The notes beneath the pieces were generated by a model. That model was not told the DNA's origin and searched no databases. It saw nothing but the letters and a program-made list of their open reading frames with translations. Positions 1 to 9,830 of a stretch of 64,000 nucleotides of DNA are shown here, piece after piece; within the stretch, counting starts at the first letter, position 1, and every line of letters starts with the position of its first letter. The translations under genes and the position numbers were made by a program. Source of the stretch: Klebsiella michiganensis (GTDB lineage: Bacteria; Pseudomonadota; Gammaproteobacteria; Enterobacterales; Enterobacteriaceae); NCBI RefSeq assembly GCF_002925905.1, contig NZ_PRDB01000010.1, forward strand, positions 180,640-244,639, in the 5' to 3' direction.

Positions 1-374
1 ATCAGCGCCAGCGCCTGCTGCGCTTTGAGCTCCTCTTCGCGCGGCAGGAACTTATCCAGCAGCGCGCGCACCGCTTCTTCCGGCTGCGGGCCTTCGAAGC
101 CGTCGACCGGCTGACCGTTCTGGAACAGGTAAACCGTAGGGATTGCGCGCAGGCCAAACTGCGAAGCCAGCATTTGTTCGGCATCGCAGTCAACTTTAGC
201 GAGGGTAAACAGGCCGTTGTACTGGGCGGCGAGGCTCTCCAGCACCGGCGTCAGCTGCTCGCAATGTTGGCTGCGCGCGGACCAGAAATAGAACAGCACC
301 GGCGTTGTCGCGGACTGCTGTAGCGTCTGGTGTAGGTTAGCTTCGGTAATATTGACAATATTCTGTGCGGACAT
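1..374 (-). CDS. cnoX: CnoX (YbbN) chaperedoxin, C-terminal part outside window
   Basis: Thioredoxin-fold co-chaperone that protects proteins from oxidation and hands substrates to GroEL and DnaK (family knowledge). About 124 N-terminal residues are present, read leftward from the ATG at 374-372; the rest, including the expected C-terminal TPR part, lies beyond the left edge. The thioredoxin active-site region reads SARSQHC, so the usual CXXC is replaced by SXXC, as in E. coli YbbN. The stretch [20 protein letters not shown] is the typical cis-proline segment. It is followed by ybbO on the same strand, as in E. coli. The identification rests on close recall of the E. coli protein. Confidence 0.9.
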   Translation of the reverse strand, partial: MSAQNIVNITEANLHQTLQQSATTPVLFYFWSARSQHCEQLTPVLESLAAQYNGLFTLAKVDCDAEQMLASQFGLRAIPTVYLFQNGQPVDGFEGPQPEEAVRALLDKFLPREEELKAQQALAL

Positions 375-435
375 GAGCAAGTCTCTTTAATCGATATTTG
401 TATAGATATATGGGGGCGACGGCAGGCGCTTCAAC

Positions 436-1245
436 TTAGCCCTGGATAATTTTGTCCATCGCGCGGGTCGGCAGCAGGCGTTTCAGCAGGGCGACCGCAT
501 GCGCCACCAGAGTGACCCGGTAGCGCAGCTTCGGTTTATCGCTGACAAAAGCATGGCGCACTTTTTCCACCACCGCTTCCGGCCCGAGAGTAAAGCGGGC
601 GGCGATGCCGGGGTTTTCCACCGGCTTATCGGTCTGGGTCTGGTTGACGTTGTTGGTGAAGCGGGTGTGGATCGGGCCCGGCTCAATCAGGATGACCTTA
701 ATTCCGCTGTGGCGCAGCTCCATGCGCAGCGCGTCTGACCAGGCTTCCAGCGCGAATTTGCTGGCGGCATAGGCGCCGCGGCCGGGGCTGGAGATAATTC
801 CCATCACCGATGAGGTCATCACAATACGCCCTTCGCCGTGCGGCTCCATTGCCGGAAGCAGCAGCATCGTTAGCTGATGGACGCCGAAAAAGTTGGCGGA
901 AAACTGCTGCTCCATCTGCTGGCGGCTGATGGTCGGCAGCGGGCCGTAGACGCCGTAGCCCGCGTTGTTAAACAGGCCGTACAGGCGGTTGTCGGTCAGG
1001 GCAATCACCTCGGCGGCGGCGCGTTCAACGCTCTGCGGATCGTCAAGATCCAGCAACACACCGGTCAGCCCCAGCTCCTGCATCCGTGCGACATCTTCCG
1101 CTTTGCGGCAGGCGGCCAGCACGTTAAAGTCCTGGCGCTTTAAATCAAGGGCGCTTTCAAGACCAATTCCGCTGGAACATCCTGTAACTAAAACCGATTT
1201 TTGCATAACTTTACCTGCAAATGACTCGCTGTTATCAGGAGTCAT
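436..1245 (-). CDS. ybbO: Short-chain dehydrogenase/reductase YbbO
   Basis: NADP-dependent SDR oxidoreductase of 269 residues; E. coli YbbO reduces aliphatic aldehydes (family knowledge). The cofactor motif TGCSSGIG is near residue 22, NNAG near residue 92, and the catalytic set is the Ser in TSSVMG with YAASK. The chosen start at 1245 gives the E. coli length and overlaps the end of tesA by 11 bases on the same strand, suggesting translational coupling. An alternative ATG at 1206 (MQKSVLVTG) sits directly before the Rossmann fold with a purine-rich stretch upstream and could be the real start. Confidence 0.9.
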   Translation of the reverse strand: MTPDNSESFAGKVMQKSVLVTGCSSGIGLESALDLKRQDFNVLAACRKAEDVARMQELGLTGVLLDLDDPQSVERAAAEVIALTDNRLYGLFNNAGYGVYGPLPTISRQQMEQQFSANFFGVHQLTMLLLPAMEPHGEGRIVMTSSVMGIISSPGRGAYAASKFALEAWSDALRMELRHSGIKVILIEPGPIHTRFTNNVNQTQTDKPVENPGIAARFTLGPEAVVEKVRHAFVSDKPKLRYRVTLVAHAVALLKRLLPTRAMDKIIQG

Positions 1246-1861
1246 GATTAACTAAGGGAGCCAAACGCGTCGCCATCCAGTCGGCGATAAACGGCTGGGC
1301 GTCGCGATTAGGGTGAATTCCATCGTCCTGCATCCACTGCGGTTTCAGATAAACCTCTTCCATAAAAAAGGGCAGCAGAGGAATATCAAACTCTTTGGCC
1401 AGTGCCGGATAAATTGCGCTAAAGGCTTCATTATAACGGCGGCCATAGTTGGCGGGCAGGCGAATTTGCATCAGCAGCGGCTGGGCGTTCGCCGCTTTGA
1501 TATGCTCAATAATGGTACGCAGCGCCTGCTCCGTCTGCTGCGGCGGGAAACCGCGCAGCCCGTCGTTACCGCCCAGCTCTACCAGCACCCAGCGCGGCTG
1601 ATGCTGCTTAAGCAGAGCCGGCAGCCTTGCCAGCCCCTGCTGCGAGGTATCGCCGCTGATGCTGGCGTTAACCACCGGCGTTTTGGTCTGCCACTTATCG
1701 TTAAGCAGCGCAGGCCAGGCGGTATTGCCCGCCATGCGATAACCGGCGCTCAGACTGTCGCCGAGAACCAACAGCGTGTCGGCCGCCATCGCGCGGCAGG
1801 TAAACAGGACCAGAAACAGGAAAGGCAAATGCCAGCGGAAAACATACTTGAAGTTCATCAT
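1235..1861 (-). CDS. tesA: Multifunctional acyl-CoA thioesterase I / lysophospholipase L1
   Basis: Periplasmic SGNH hydrolase acting on acyl thioesters, esters and some peptides (family knowledge). It has 208 residues, the same as E. coli TesA. A signal peptide of about 26 residues ends in CRAMA before ADTLLVLGDSLS. The nucleophile Ser lies in GDSLSAGYR, block III is GGNDGLRG, and the catalytic Asp/His are in DDGIHPN near the C-terminus. The start at 1861 is the first of two adjacent ATGs, and a much longer upstream reading frame is a shadow of ybbA. Its first 33 bases overlap the divergent ybbA start; its end overlaps ybbO. Confidence 0.96.
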   Translation of the reverse strand: MMNFKYVFRWHLPFLFLVLFTCRAMAADTLLVLGDSLSAGYRMAGNTAWPALLNDKWQTKTPVVNASISGDTSQQGLARLPALLKQHQPRWVLVELGGNDGLRGFPPQQTEQALRTIIEHIKAANAQPLLMQIRLPANYGRRYNEAFSAIYPALAKEFDIPLLPFFMEEVYLKPQWMQDDGIHPNRDAQPFIADWMATRLAPLVNHDS

Positions 1862-2515
1862 CTTAAGAAATCCGTCGGTCAGGGTGAGCATCAGCTTTCC
1901 ATCCTTACCGGAGTTGAGCTGGTTGTCAAACAGGGGCAGACCATCGCCCTGATTGGCGAGTCGGGGTCCGGTAAATCGACGCTGCTGGCGATCCTCGCCG
2001 GGCTGGACGACGGCAGCAGCGGGGAGGTCTCGCTGCTCGGACAACCGCTGCATCAGATGGACGAAGAGGCGCGGGCGAAGCTGCGCGCAAAGCACGTCGG
2101 CTTTGTGTTTCAATCCTTTATGCTGATACCCACCCTCAATGCGCTGGAAAACGTCGAGCTTCCGGCGCTGCTGCGCGGCGAAAGCGATAGCCAGAGCCGC
2201 GGCAGCGCCCGGGCACTGCTGGAGCAACTGGGGCTGGGTAAGCGCCTGCACCATCTGCCGGTACAGCTTTCCGGCGGCGAGCAGCAGCGGGTCGCGCTGG
2301 CGCGCGCGTTTAACGGCCGCCCGGAGCTGCTGTTCGCCGATGAACCCACCGGCAACCTCGACCGTCACACCGGGGATAAAATCGCCGACCTGCTGTTCTC
2401 GCTGAACCGCGAGCACGGCACCACGCTGATCCTCGTCACCCACGACCCGCTGCTGGCGGCGCGCTGCGACCGACGGCTGAGGCTGGTGGATGGCCAGCTG
2501 CGGGAGGAAGCATGA
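1829..2515 (+). CDS. ybbA: ABC transporter ATP-binding protein YbbA
   Basis: ATPase subunit of a LolD/MacB-type ABC system, 228 residues as in E. coli. Walker A is GESGSGKST near residue 42, the Q-loop is [10 protein letters not shown], the signature is LSGGEQQR, Walker B is LLFADEP, and the switch His is in LVTHD. The ATG at 1829 was chosen by length match and because the protein starts [12 protein letters not shown]; the longer frame upstream is antisense to tesA. It ends in an ATGA overlap with ybbP, so the two are co-translated. In E. coli this pair is linked to the tesA region; its substrate is not firmly known. Confidence 0.94.
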   Translation: MPAENILEVHHLKKSVGQGEHQLSILTGVELVVKQGQTIALIGESGSGKSTLLAILAGLDDGSSGEVSLLGQPLHQMDEEARAKLRAKHVGFVFQSFMLIPTLNALENVELPALLRGESDSQSRGSARALLEQLGLGKRLHHLPVQLSGGEQQRVALARAFNGRPELLFADEPTGNLDRHTGDKIADLLFSLNREHGTTLILVTHDPLLAARCDRRLRLVDGQLREEA

Positions 2516-4929
2516 TCGCCCGCTGGTTCTGGCGCGAATGGCGCTCGCCGTCGCTGCTGATCGTCTGGCTGGCGCTGAGCCTGGCGGTGGCCTGCGTGCT
2601 GGCGCTGGGCTCGATAAGCGACCGCATGGAGAAAGGACTCAGCCAGCAGAGCCGGGAATTTATGGCCGGCGACCGCACGCTGCGCAGCTCGCGCGAAGTC
2701 CCAGGCGCATGGATTGACGAAGCGCGTCGCCTTGGTTTAACCGTCGGCGAACAGCTGAGCTTCGCCACTATGACGTTTTCCGGCGATACGCCGCAGCTGG
2801 CGGACGTCAAAGCGGTTGACGACACCTATCCGCTATATGGTCAGCTGCAGACCCAGCCGCCGGGGCTGAAGCCGCACGCCGGCACCGTGCTGCTGGCGCC
2901 GCGATTAATGGCGCTGCTGAATCTGAAAACCGGCGACACCATCGACGTGGGCGACGCCACGCTGCGCATTGCCGGCGAGGTGATACAGGAGCCGGATGCC
3001 GGATTTAACCCCTTCCAGATGGCGCCGCGGCTGATGATGAATACCGCAGACGTGGCGAAAACCGGCGCGGTGCAGCCCGGGAGCCGCGTCTCCTGGCGCT
3101 ATAAGTATGCCGGAACCCCGCAGCAGCTGGCGGACTACGAAAAGTGGCTGCTGCCGAAGCTGGGGCCTGAACATCGCTGGATCGGCCTGGAGCAGGATGA
3201 CAGCGCGCTGGGTAAATCGCTGGAGCGCTCGCAGCAGTTTTTGCTGCTGTCGGCGCTGTTAACGCTGCTGCTGGCGGTCGCCGCGGTGGCGGTGGCGATG
3301 AGTCATTACTGCCGTAGTCGTTACGATCTGGTGGCGATCCTTAAAACCCTCGGCGCCGGGCGGGCGCATCTGCGCAAGCTGATTGTCGGCCAGTGGCTGA
3401 TGCTGCTGGCGCTGGCGGTGGTTGCCGGCGGGGCGATGGGCGTCGGGCTGGAGCATATTCTGCTGCTGATGCTTAAGCCGGTGCTCCCGGCGGCGCTGCC
3501 GGCGGCGAGCGGCTGGCCGTGGCTGTGGGCGATCGGCGCGATGGTGGTGATTTCCCTGCTGGTCGGGCTGCGTCCTTATAGACTGCTGCTGGCGACGCTG
3601 CCGCTGCGGGTGCTGCGCCAGGATGTCGTCGCCAACGTCTGGCCGCTGACGATCTATATTCCAGTGGTGTGCGCGGTGGTGGTAGCCCTGCTGGCGCTGC
3701 TGATGGGCGGCAGCCCCCTGCTATGGGCGGTGCTGGCGGGCGCCGTGGTGCTGGCGCTGCTGTGCGGCCTGGCGGGATGGGGCGTTCTGTGGCTACTGAA
3801 GCGTTTGACGTTAAAAGCGCTGCCGCTGCGCCTGGCGGTGAACCGTCTGCTGCGTCAGCCGTGGTCGACCCTGAGCCAGCTGGCGGCCTTTTCGCTGTCG
3901 TTTATGCTGCTGGCGCTGCTGCTGGTGCTGCGCGGCGATCTGCTTGACCGCTGGCAGCAGCAGCTGCCGCCGGAAAGTCCTAACTATTTCCTGATTAACA
4001 TTGCGCCGGAGCAGGTGGTGCCGGTGAAAACCTTCCTCGCCGAACATCAGACCCGCGCCACCGAGTTCTACCCCATCGTGCGCGCCCGCCTGACGCAAAT
4101 TAACGGTCAGGTGACGGAGGGCAATAAAGATGAAGCCCTGAACCGGGAGCTTAACCTCACCTGGAGCCGCGAGCGTCCGGATCATAATCCGCTGGTTGCC
4201 GGTAGCTGGCCGCCGAAGTCGGGCGAGGTGTCGATTGAAGAGGGGCTGGCGCAGCGTCTGGGCGTCAAGCTCGGCGATAGCGTGACCTTTACCGGGGATA
4301 CTCAGGACTTTAGCGCGAAGGTGTCCAGCGTGCGTAAAGTCGACTGGGAGAGCCTGCGGCCGAACTTCTTCTTTATCTTCCCGCAGGGGGCGCTCGACGG
4401 CCAGCCGCAAAGCTGGCTGACCAGCTTCCGCTGGGATAACGGCAACGGGATGCTGACGCAGCTCAACCGCGAATTCCCCACCGTCAGCCTGCTGGATATC
4501 GGCGCGATTTTGCAGCAGATTGGCCAGGTGCTGACCCAGGTAAGCCGCGCGCTTGAGGTAATGGTGATTCTGGTCACCGCCTGCGGCGTTTTGCTGCTGC
4601 TGGCGCAGGTACAGGTCGGGATGCGTCAGCGTTATCAGGAGCTGGTGGTCTGGCGCACGCTGGGGGCCGGGAAGTCTCTGCTGCGCACCACGCTGTGGGC
4701 GGAGTTCGCGCTGCTGGGCGTGGTGTCCGGCGTCGTGGCGGCGATTGGCGCTGAGGTGGCGCTGGCGCTGCTGCAAAGCAAAATCTTTGACTTCCCGTGG
4801 TCTCCGGACTGGCGGCTGTGGGTGATGCTGCCGCTGTGCGGGGCGATACTGCTGTCGCTGTGCGGCGGCTGGCTGGGGCTGCGTCTGCTGAAAGGTAAGG
4901 CGCTGTTCCGCCAGTTTAGTCAGGGATAG
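2512..4929 (+). CDS. ybbP: ABC transporter permease YbbP
   Basis: Large inner-membrane permease of 805 residues (E. coli about 804) that pairs with YbbA. Hydrophobic segments are visible near residues 18-38, 245-265, 290-320, 340-355, 380-430, 460-485 and, at the C-terminus, about 690-790. The two FtsX/MacB-type permease blocks and large periplasmic parts between them are typical of this family. The leucine/valine-rich, high-GC helices are unbroken and no frameshift is seen. It starts within the ybbA stop codon (ATGA, 2512-2515). The gene is followed by two REP-like palindromes and then a convergent gene. The exact physiological substrate is unknown to me. Confidence 0.93.
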   Translation: MIARWFWREWRSPSLLIVWLALSLAVACVLALGSISDRMEKGLSQQSREFMAGDRTLRSSREVPGAWIDEARRLGLTVGEQLSFATMTFSGDTPQLADVKAVDDTYPLYGQLQTQPPGLKPHAGTVLLAPRLMALLNLKTGDTIDVGDATLRIAGEVIQEPDAGFNPFQMAPRLMMNTADVAKTGAVQPGSRVSWRYKYAGTPQQLADYEKWLLPKLGPEHRWIGLEQDDSALGKSLERSQQFLLLSALLTLLLAVAAVAVAMSHYCRSRYDLVAILKTLGAGRAHLRKLIVGQWLMLLALAVVAGGAMGVGLEHILLLMLKPVLPAALPAASGWPWLWAIGAMVVISLLVGLRPYRLLLATLPLRVLRQDVVANVWPLTIYIPVVCAVVVALLALLMGGSPLLWAVLAGAVVLALLCGLAGWGVLWLLKRLTLKALPLRLAVNRLLRQPWSTLSQLAAFSLSFMLLALLLVLRGDLLDRWQQQLPPESPNYFLINIAPEQVVPVKTFLAEHQTRATEFYPIVRARLTQINGQVTEGNKDEALNRELNLTWSRERPDHNPLVAGSWPPKSGEVSIEEGLAQRLGVKLGDSVTFTGDTQDFSAKVSSVRKVDWESLRPNFFFIFPQGALDGQPQSWLTSFRWDNGNGMLTQLNREFPTVSLLDIGAILQQIGQVLTQVSRALEVMVILVTACGVLLLLAQVQVGMRQRYQELVVWRTLGAGKSLLRTTLWAEFALLGVVSGVVAAIGAEVALALLQSKIFDFPWSPDWRLWVMLPLCGAILLSLCGGWLGLRLLKGKALFRQFSQG

Positions 4930-4940
4930 GGTTAGCTATG

Positions 4941-5028
4941 TAGCCCGGGTAAGGCGTTATCCGCCACCCGGGGGTTTCACTGTATGCGGGAAAGTAGCCC
5001 GGGTAAGGCGTCAGCCGCAACCCGGGGG
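4941..5028. repeat. Pair of REP-like palindromes
   Basis: Two copies of a GTAGCCCGG-type element at about 4941-4973 and 4994-5028. Each starts TAGCCCGGGTAAGGCG and ends in a complementary CCCGGG-type arm, forming a hairpin. They lie between the convergent genes ybbP and the YdhR-like gene. Single copies of the same element recur at 6783, 8068, 35031 and, in a variant form, 37431-37517. Confidence 0.75.
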
Positions 5029-5052
5029 GTTACCCGGTACGGATGCGCGTTG

Positions 5053-5361
5053 CTATTGCAGATGACCGTGGTTTAGCGCGGTGAGCGGCTCATTAACATC
5101 GAAAATTTTGCAGATAACCTCGTTTACGCCGAGAGATTTCAGGCGCGCGGTGTGCTTGTTGAGATAAGCGAGCGCGGTTTCTTCATTCGCAAAAAGATAG
5201 ATCCCGCCCGCCTCCTGATTTTTTTCGCTTTCCGTCCAGACCTTCCAGATAAACCCCGGCTCCTGATTGATGGACTCGGCCAGCTCCACGAGCTGACGGG
5301 ACATCTCGCTGCCGAAGGGACCGTTAAAGGCAAAGTGCAGCTGCAGTAGTTTTTTCGACAT
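5053..5361 (-). CDS. YdhR-family putative monooxygenase
   Basis: Small dimeric alpha/beta-barrel (ABM-like) protein of 102 residues. It resembles E. coli YdhR strongly: [13 protein letters not shown] at the N-terminus, [20 protein letters not shown] in the middle and the EAGGIYLF and FDVNEPL stretches later. The start at 5361 was preferred over a longer frame because GGAGG stands 5 bases upstream on the coding strand and the length then matches the family. YdhR has been proposed to be a monooxygenase on structural grounds; the substrate is unknown. It stands alone between REP elements and the divergent porin gene, a position different from E. coli ydhR. Confidence 0.85.
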   Translation of the reverse strand: MSKKLLQLHFAFNGPFGSEMSRQLVELAESINQEPGFIWKVWTESEKNQEAGGIYLFANEETALAYLNKHTARLKSLGVNEVICKIFDVNEPLTALNHGHLQ

Positions 5362-5570
5362 ACTTCCTCCATGGATGATGTTTGCGCGGTAATAGACCAT
5401 TTTAATGACATGGCGATGAAAAGATAACCACAGTTTTTTTAACGGCACAAAATGGTAAGTCACTGATTTTTAACCGCACGAAACATTAAAAACTCAACAA
5501 CACGCCATACTCGATCGCAGTTAATATTCAACTGGCAAATATAAGGTTGCTTATTAATCAAGGAAAAAGT

Positions 5571-6716
5571 ATGGCACATAAAATAAAAGCGCTGGCGATA
5601 ACGATCGGCGCAGCCCTGGCGTTAACCTCTTTTGCATCCCAGGCGGAAATTACGCTTTTAAAACAAGATCCGCAGGCGGGCGATCCGTTAAGCCGGCTTA
5701 ATTTCACCGTCGGCGGGAGCATCCGTCCCCAGTTCAACATGATGTCCGGCGACGGAGACAAAGGCTCTTATAAACGTAACGGTTTCGATGGCGGTACCCG
5801 TTTCCGCTTCGCCGCCGACTACTATCTGTTCGATGATATTAGCTGGATCAGCTACTACGAGCTGGGCGTCAATATTCCGGCGCTTTTCGACTGGGATAAC
5901 CACTACGCCGAAGGCGCGAATAACACCAGCCGCCGTATGCTCTATACCGGCCTGAAAAGCGATACCTGGGGGACGTTAACCTACGGTCAGCAGAACAGCG
6001 TTTATTACGACGTGGTTGGGGTAAAAACCGATATCTGGGATTACGACATGATAGGCCAGGCGCCGGGTAACGGCATCAACGGCGACTACGATGGCTCCTA
6101 TCGCTCACGCAATATGCTGAAATATAAGAAAACCGTTGGCGATGTCGATCTTTACGCCTCTTATCTGTTTGAGGACAGCGAATATCTGCCGGGAAACGGC
6201 CTGCGCTACAAGCGTAAAGGCGGCGGCTCCATCGGCGCCGATTACCACATCATGAAGGATTTGACCTGGGGCGCAGCGTGGAACTATACCCGCGCCGATA
6301 TGCGTAACCCCTCCAGTTCAGACAGCAAATCATACGATCAGAATATCGTCGGTACCGCGCTAAGCTGGACGCCGGATAACTGGACCTTCTCCTTCGGCGG
6401 CGGCTGGTATCAGAACTTCCTGACCACCAAAAAAACCGATGTTCATAACTACTTCGCGGGCGATGCCTGGGGTATTGAGTACTTTGCCGGTTATAAATTC
6501 CCGATTGGTCAGTATGCGGTGAAATCCATTCAGCCGTACTTTATGGGCGACCGCCTGCAGTACGTGAACGGCCGCAACTATCAGCGGATTGATAACGGCG
6601 TCGGCGTGAGCTTCCAGCTGGATTATGGTTTCCGCGTTGACTATGAACACGTCTTCACGTCGAGCACCGACAACCTGGGCGATATGAACCTGGTGCGTCT
6701 GCGCTACGACTTCTAA
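5571..6716 (+). CDS. General outer-membrane porin (OmpC/OmpF superfamily)
   Basis: Outer-membrane beta-barrel protein of 381 residues. A signal peptide of about 25 residues ends in SFASQA, followed by EITLLKQDPQ. The mature part alternates short amphipathic strands with many aromatic residues, contains YTGLKSDTWGTLTYGQQNS (typical of the porin L3 region) and finishes ...VRLRYDF with the terminal Phe needed for BAM insertion. The start at 5571 follows AAGGA by 6 bases; an in-frame codon 24 bases earlier is less likely. It is not one of the classical OmpC, OmpF or PhoE proteins, and I cannot give a symbol. A REP element follows. Confidence 0.8.
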   Translation: MAHKIKALAITIGAALALTSFASQAEITLLKQDPQAGDPLSRLNFTVGGSIRPQFNMMSGDGDKGSYKRNGFDGGTRFRFAADYYLFDDISWISYYELGVNIPALFDWDNHYAEGANNTSRRMLYTGLKSDTWGTLTYGQQNSVYYDVVGVKTDIWDYDMIGQAPGNGINGDYDGSYRSRNMLKYKKTVGDVDLYASYLFEDSEYLPGNGLRYKRKGGGSIGADYHIMKDLTWGAAWNYTRADMRNPSSSDSKSYDQNIVGTALSWTPDNWTFSFGGGWYQNFLTTKKTDVHNYFAGDAWGIEYFAGYKFPIGQYAVKSIQPYFMGDRLQYVNGRNYQRIDNGVGVSFQLDYGFRVDYEHVFTSSTDNLGDMNLVRLRYDF

Positions 6717-6782
6717 GCGCTGACACTTCCCCGGTGACGCTGCGCTTAGCGGGGCTACAGGTTCACCGCAGTCTGCGGACCC

Positions 6783-6817
6783 GTAGCCCGGCTAAGGCAT
6801 TTACGCCGCAAGCCGGG
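6783..6817. repeat. REP-like palindrome
   Basis: Single copy beginning GTAGCCCGGCTAAGGC and ending GCCGCAAGCCGGG; it forms a GC-rich hairpin between the convergent porin and selU genes. It may also serve as transcript end for both. Confidence 0.75.
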
Positions 6818-6833
6818 ACAAGAGAGGATGTGA

Positions 6834-7916
6834 TTACTCCGCCAGCCAGGCGGCGACGTCCTGCCAGCTGCCGCGAAAAATAATCTTCTCCGCTTTTTTG
6901 CCGAGCTGGTAGCGGTACATCGGATCGTAATACTCGTTCAGCAGGGGAACCAGCCAGCTGAAGTGGGCTTCGGTGCTGGCGGTTCGCTGCTGCTCAAGCA
7001 GGGCTTCATCAAGCCGGGCGGTGAGCTGGGCAAAACGCTGTAACCCGAGGCGGCGGCGGATTGCGAACAGACCATGATGCAGATATTCGCTATACGCCTG
7101 CCAGCCTTGCTCTTCGCCGTAGGCCGCCAGGAAATCATGATGCATGCGCGCAAAATACTCTTCCCGCAGCCGTTCAAGACGGACAGCGAACGGATCTTCC
7201 ACTACCGCCAGCGGCGACTGCGCCATGCGAAGACGCATGCACTCCGGCAGGTGATTGGCGCCAATCATATGCCCCTCATCCTCCAGCACCCAGCGCGTCT
7301 GCTGCCCTGACTTTTTGAGCATTGCCACGGCCAGGTGATTTTCAAAGGTTGCCTGCTGATGCTGCTCCTGTAGGGTTCGGCCAAATGAAGAGCCGCGATG
7401 ATGGGCGAGCCCTTCGAGATCGATACCGTCCGGTTGAGCGCCGACCAACTGGGTTTTACCGTTACCGGTACAGCCGCCGATCAGCACGATAGGGCGCTGC
7501 ACCAGCTCTTCGGTAAGCTGTATCGCCGCCTGGCGCAGCGCCTTATAGCCGCCGACGATCAGCGGGTAATCCACGCCCGCTTCCTTCAGCCACTGCTGGA
7601 CGATATGCGAACGCTGGCCGCCGCGAGCGCAGCACAGGTAGCCCTCGGGATAGCGCGCGCAGGCCTCTTTCCAGGCGGCGAGGCGGCGGGCGCGAATCTC
7701 GCCGTTGACCAGCTGATGGCCCAGCGCGAGGGCGGCGTCCGGCCCCTGACGCTTATAGCAGGTGCCGACGGCGGCACGCTCGTCATCGTTCATCAGCGGC
7801 AGGTTGATCGCCGCGGGCATGGCGCTTTGCCTGAATTCAACCGGGGCGCGTACGTCAATCAGCGGCGTATCGCTGGCGAGAATCTGCCGAATATTCTGTG
7901 GTACTAATTCCATCAT
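6834..7916 (-). CDS. selU: tRNA 2-selenouridine synthase (SelU/YbbB)
   Basis: Enzyme that replaces sulfur by selenium at the wobble 2-thiouridine of some tRNAs, going through a geranylated intermediate (family knowledge). It has 360 residues. An N-terminal rhodanese domain (about 10-125) carries the active Cys in [11 protein letters not shown]-loop GGCTGNGKT near residue 147 starts the second domain. The length agrees with E. coli YbbB. Two Met codons open the frame; the first was used. It is flanked by REP elements on both sides and appears monocistronic. Confidence 0.93.
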   Translation of the reverse strand: MMELVPQNIRQILASDTPLIDVRAPVEFRQSAMPAAINLPLMNDDERAAVGTCYKRQGPDAALALGHQLVNGEIRARRLAAWKEACARYPEGYLCCARGGQRSHIVQQWLKEAGVDYPLIVGGYKALRQAAIQLTEELVQRPIVLIGGCTGNGKTQLVGAQPDGIDLEGLAHHRGSSFGRTLQEQHQQATFENHLAVAMLKKSGQQTRWVLEDEGHMIGANHLPECMRLRMAQSPLAVVEDPFAVRLERLREEYFARMHHDFLAAYGEEQGWQAYSEYLHHGLFAIRRRLGLQRFAQLTARLDEALLEQQRTASTEAHFSWLVPLLNEYYDPMYRYQLGKKAEKIIFRGSWQDVAAWLAE

Positions 7917-8067
7917 TTAAACCGTTAAGTCATTCAGACGCGTCGCTCGACGCGATAATTCCTCTATTGTACGCGGTGAGCGCCCTGCTGAATTGATTTT
8001 TCACGGTGTATCGCTGAATAGCGTCAGGAATGGCTGGATTTAAGCATCCGTGGGGCTGGCAAGTTGG

Positions 8068-8103
8068 GTAGCCCGGCTAAGGCGCAGCGCGCCGCAAGCC
8101 GGG
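8068..8103. repeat. REP-like palindrome
   Basis: Copy of the GTAGCCCGGCTAAGGCG element with complementary end GCCGCAAGCCGGG, located just past the purK stop codon on the other strand, where it could act as the 3' end of the purEK transcript. Confidence 0.75.
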
Positions 8104-8118
8104 ATAAAGGAGAGAGGA

Positions 8119-9186
8119 TTACGCCAGCTGCGCCTGCGCCCAGAAGATACCGCTGGCATATTCCGGCGGCAGCAGCGGCTTCAGCGCTTCCAGCGTCGCG
8201 CTCAGGCGGTCGGTATCGCTGTCGGTCAGGTTCAGGTGGCCGACTTTACGACCCGGACGTACCTCTTTGTCGTACCAGTGCAGATGCACCAGCGGCAGCT
8301 TCAGCCAGTCATAGTTCAGATCGGTACCGATCAGGTTGATCATCACCGACGGGCTGTTCACCACCGGCGGCGGCAGCGGCAGATCGGTAATCGCCCGCAG
8401 ATGCAGCTCGAACTGGCTAATGGAGGCGCCGTTTTGCGTCCAGTGGCCGCTGTTGTGCACGCGCGGCGCCAGTTCGTTAATCAGCAGGCCATCAGCGGTG
8501 ACGAAACATTCCATCGCCATCACGCCAACGTAGCCCAGCTCATGCATGATCGCCGACAGCATCTGCTCCGCCTGCGCCTGCTGGCGGGCATTGGCCTGCG
8601 GAAAGGCGACGCTGGCGCGTAAAATACCGTCCTGATGCAGGTTGCGGGTCAGTGGATAGAAGACCGTGCTGCCGTCCCGGGCGCGAGCGCCGACCAGCGA
8701 CACCTCGCCGGAGAAGTTAATCCCCTGCTCAACGATACACTCGCCGTAGTTATCCTCCGGCAGCTGCGCGGTTTCATTTTCCCGCAAACGCCACTGGCCG
8801 CGGCCATCGTAGCCGCCGACGCGGCGCTTAACGATAGCCAGCTCCCCGAGGCGGGCGAATACCGCAGGCCATTCGCTTTTATCCGCCAGAAGCTGCCACG
8901 GCGCGGTGGCGAGCGCTAGCTTATCGAACAGCTGCTTTTGCGTCAGGCGGTCGGCGATTATCGGGAAAACGTCGCGGTTAACGAAGGCGGAATGACGCGC
9001 CAGCTCGCGGGTCAGCGCCGTTTCCGGCCAGCGTTCAATCTCTGCGGTAATCACGCTTTGCTGTACCGGCACCGCTTCCGGGTCGGCTTCCAGACCGACC
9101 GGCCAGACCGCAATACCCAGCGGCTCGCCGGCCTGGCGCAGCATCCGGCCTAGCTGACCGTTGCCGAGAACGCAAACCTGCTTCAT
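8119..9186 (-). CDS. purK: N5-carboxyaminoimidazole ribonucleotide synthase
   Basis: ATP-grasp ligase of purine biosynthesis making N5-CAIR from AIR, ATP and bicarbonate, the step before PurE. It has 355 residues. The N-terminal dinucleotide-binding-like motif [11 protein letters not shown] is followed by the ATP-grasp region [14 protein letters not shown], and the late motif is [14 protein letters not shown]. It overlaps purE by four bases (ATGA at 9183-9186), giving the usual purEK operon. No defects were seen. Confidence 0.97.
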   Translation of the reverse strand: MKQVCVLGNGQLGRMLRQAGEPLGIAVWPVGLEADPEAVPVQQSVITAEIERWPETALTRELARHSAFVNRDVFPIIADRLTQKQLFDKLALATAPWQLLADKSEWPAVFARLGELAIVKRRVGGYDGRGQWRLRENETAQLPEDNYGECIVEQGINFSGEVSLVGARARDGSTVFYPLTRNLHQDGILRASVAFPQANARQQAQAEQMLSAIMHELGYVGVMAMECFVTADGLLINELAPRVHNSGHWTQNGASISQFELHLRAITDLPLPPPVVNSPSVMINLIGTDLNYDWLKLPLVHLHWYDKEVRPGRKVGHLNLTDSDTDRLSATLEALKPLLPPEYASGIFWAQAQLA

Positions 9187-9692
9187 GCCGCACCCCGCGG
9201 ATCCGGGTTATCCAGCACTTCATCGGTTTGCGCCTGACGCCAGGCGCTGAGGCGCTGGTGCAGTTCCGCATCGTGCTGGGCGAGGATCTGCGCCGCCAGC
9301 AGGGCGGCGTTGGCGGCCCCGGCTTTGCCGATGGCCAGCGTACCCACCGGGATGCCGCGCGGCATCTGGACGATGGAGTAGAGGCTGTCTACGCCGCTCA
9401 GCGCCGCGCTCTGAACCGGCACGCCTAACACCGGCACCAGCGTTTTCGCCGCAATCATGCCCGGCAGGTGCGCCGCGCCGCCGGCACCGGCAATAATCAC
9501 CTGAAAACCGTTTTCTTCCGCGCCTTCGGCGAAGCTGAACAGTTTATCGGGCGTGCGGTGGGCGGAGACCACTTCGACATGGTACGGAACGTTCAGGGCA
9601 TCAAGGATTTCTGCGGTAAACTGCATGGTAGCCCAGTCGCTTTTGGACCCCATCACGATGGCGATACGCGCCGAATTATTGCGGGAAGACAT
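9183..9692 (-). CDS. purE: N5-carboxyaminoimidazole ribonucleotide mutase
   Basis: Class I PurE, which moves the carboxyl group of N5-CAIR to form CAIR. It has 169 residues. The motif [11 protein letters not shown] lies at the N-terminus, SAHRTP near residue 44, and [10 protein letters not shown] in the active-site loop. It is the first gene of purEK, with purK overlapping its end. A PurR-type operator lies about 75 bases upstream of the start. Confidence 0.97.
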   Translation of the reverse strand: MSSRNNSARIAIVMGSKSDWATMQFTAEILDALNVPYHVEVVSAHRTPDKLFSFAEGAEENGFQVIIAGAGGAAHLPGMIAAKTLVPVLGVPVQSAALSGVDSLYSIVQMPRGIPVGTLAIGKAGAANAALLAAQILAQHDAELHQRLSAWRQAQTDEVLDNPDPRGAA

Positions 9693-9764
9693 GCGTCTTA
9701 AAACTCCTGTGGGTGTGTTTCACACTGCTTTAGAGGCCACAGAGAATAGCATGAACTCCCGGCA

Positions 9765-9780
9765 AGGAAAACGGTTGCGT
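9765..9780 (-). promoter_or_regulatory. PurR operator of purEK
   Basis: On the minus strand this reads ACGCAACCGTTTTCCT, which fits the PurR box consensus ACGCAAACGTTTTCGT at 13 of 16 positions and matches my memory of the E. coli purE operator. It predicts purine-dependent repression of purEK. Confidence 0.85.
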
Positions 9781-9830
9781 GTGCATGGCCAGCCGCCTTT
9801 GTGTTGTCGGTATTCGATGAAACGCGCCGG

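Noticed and set aside
1313..1828. Long N-terminal extension of YbbA
   Set aside because: It is antisense to tesA and has no family counterpart; the real start at 1829 gives the normal length.
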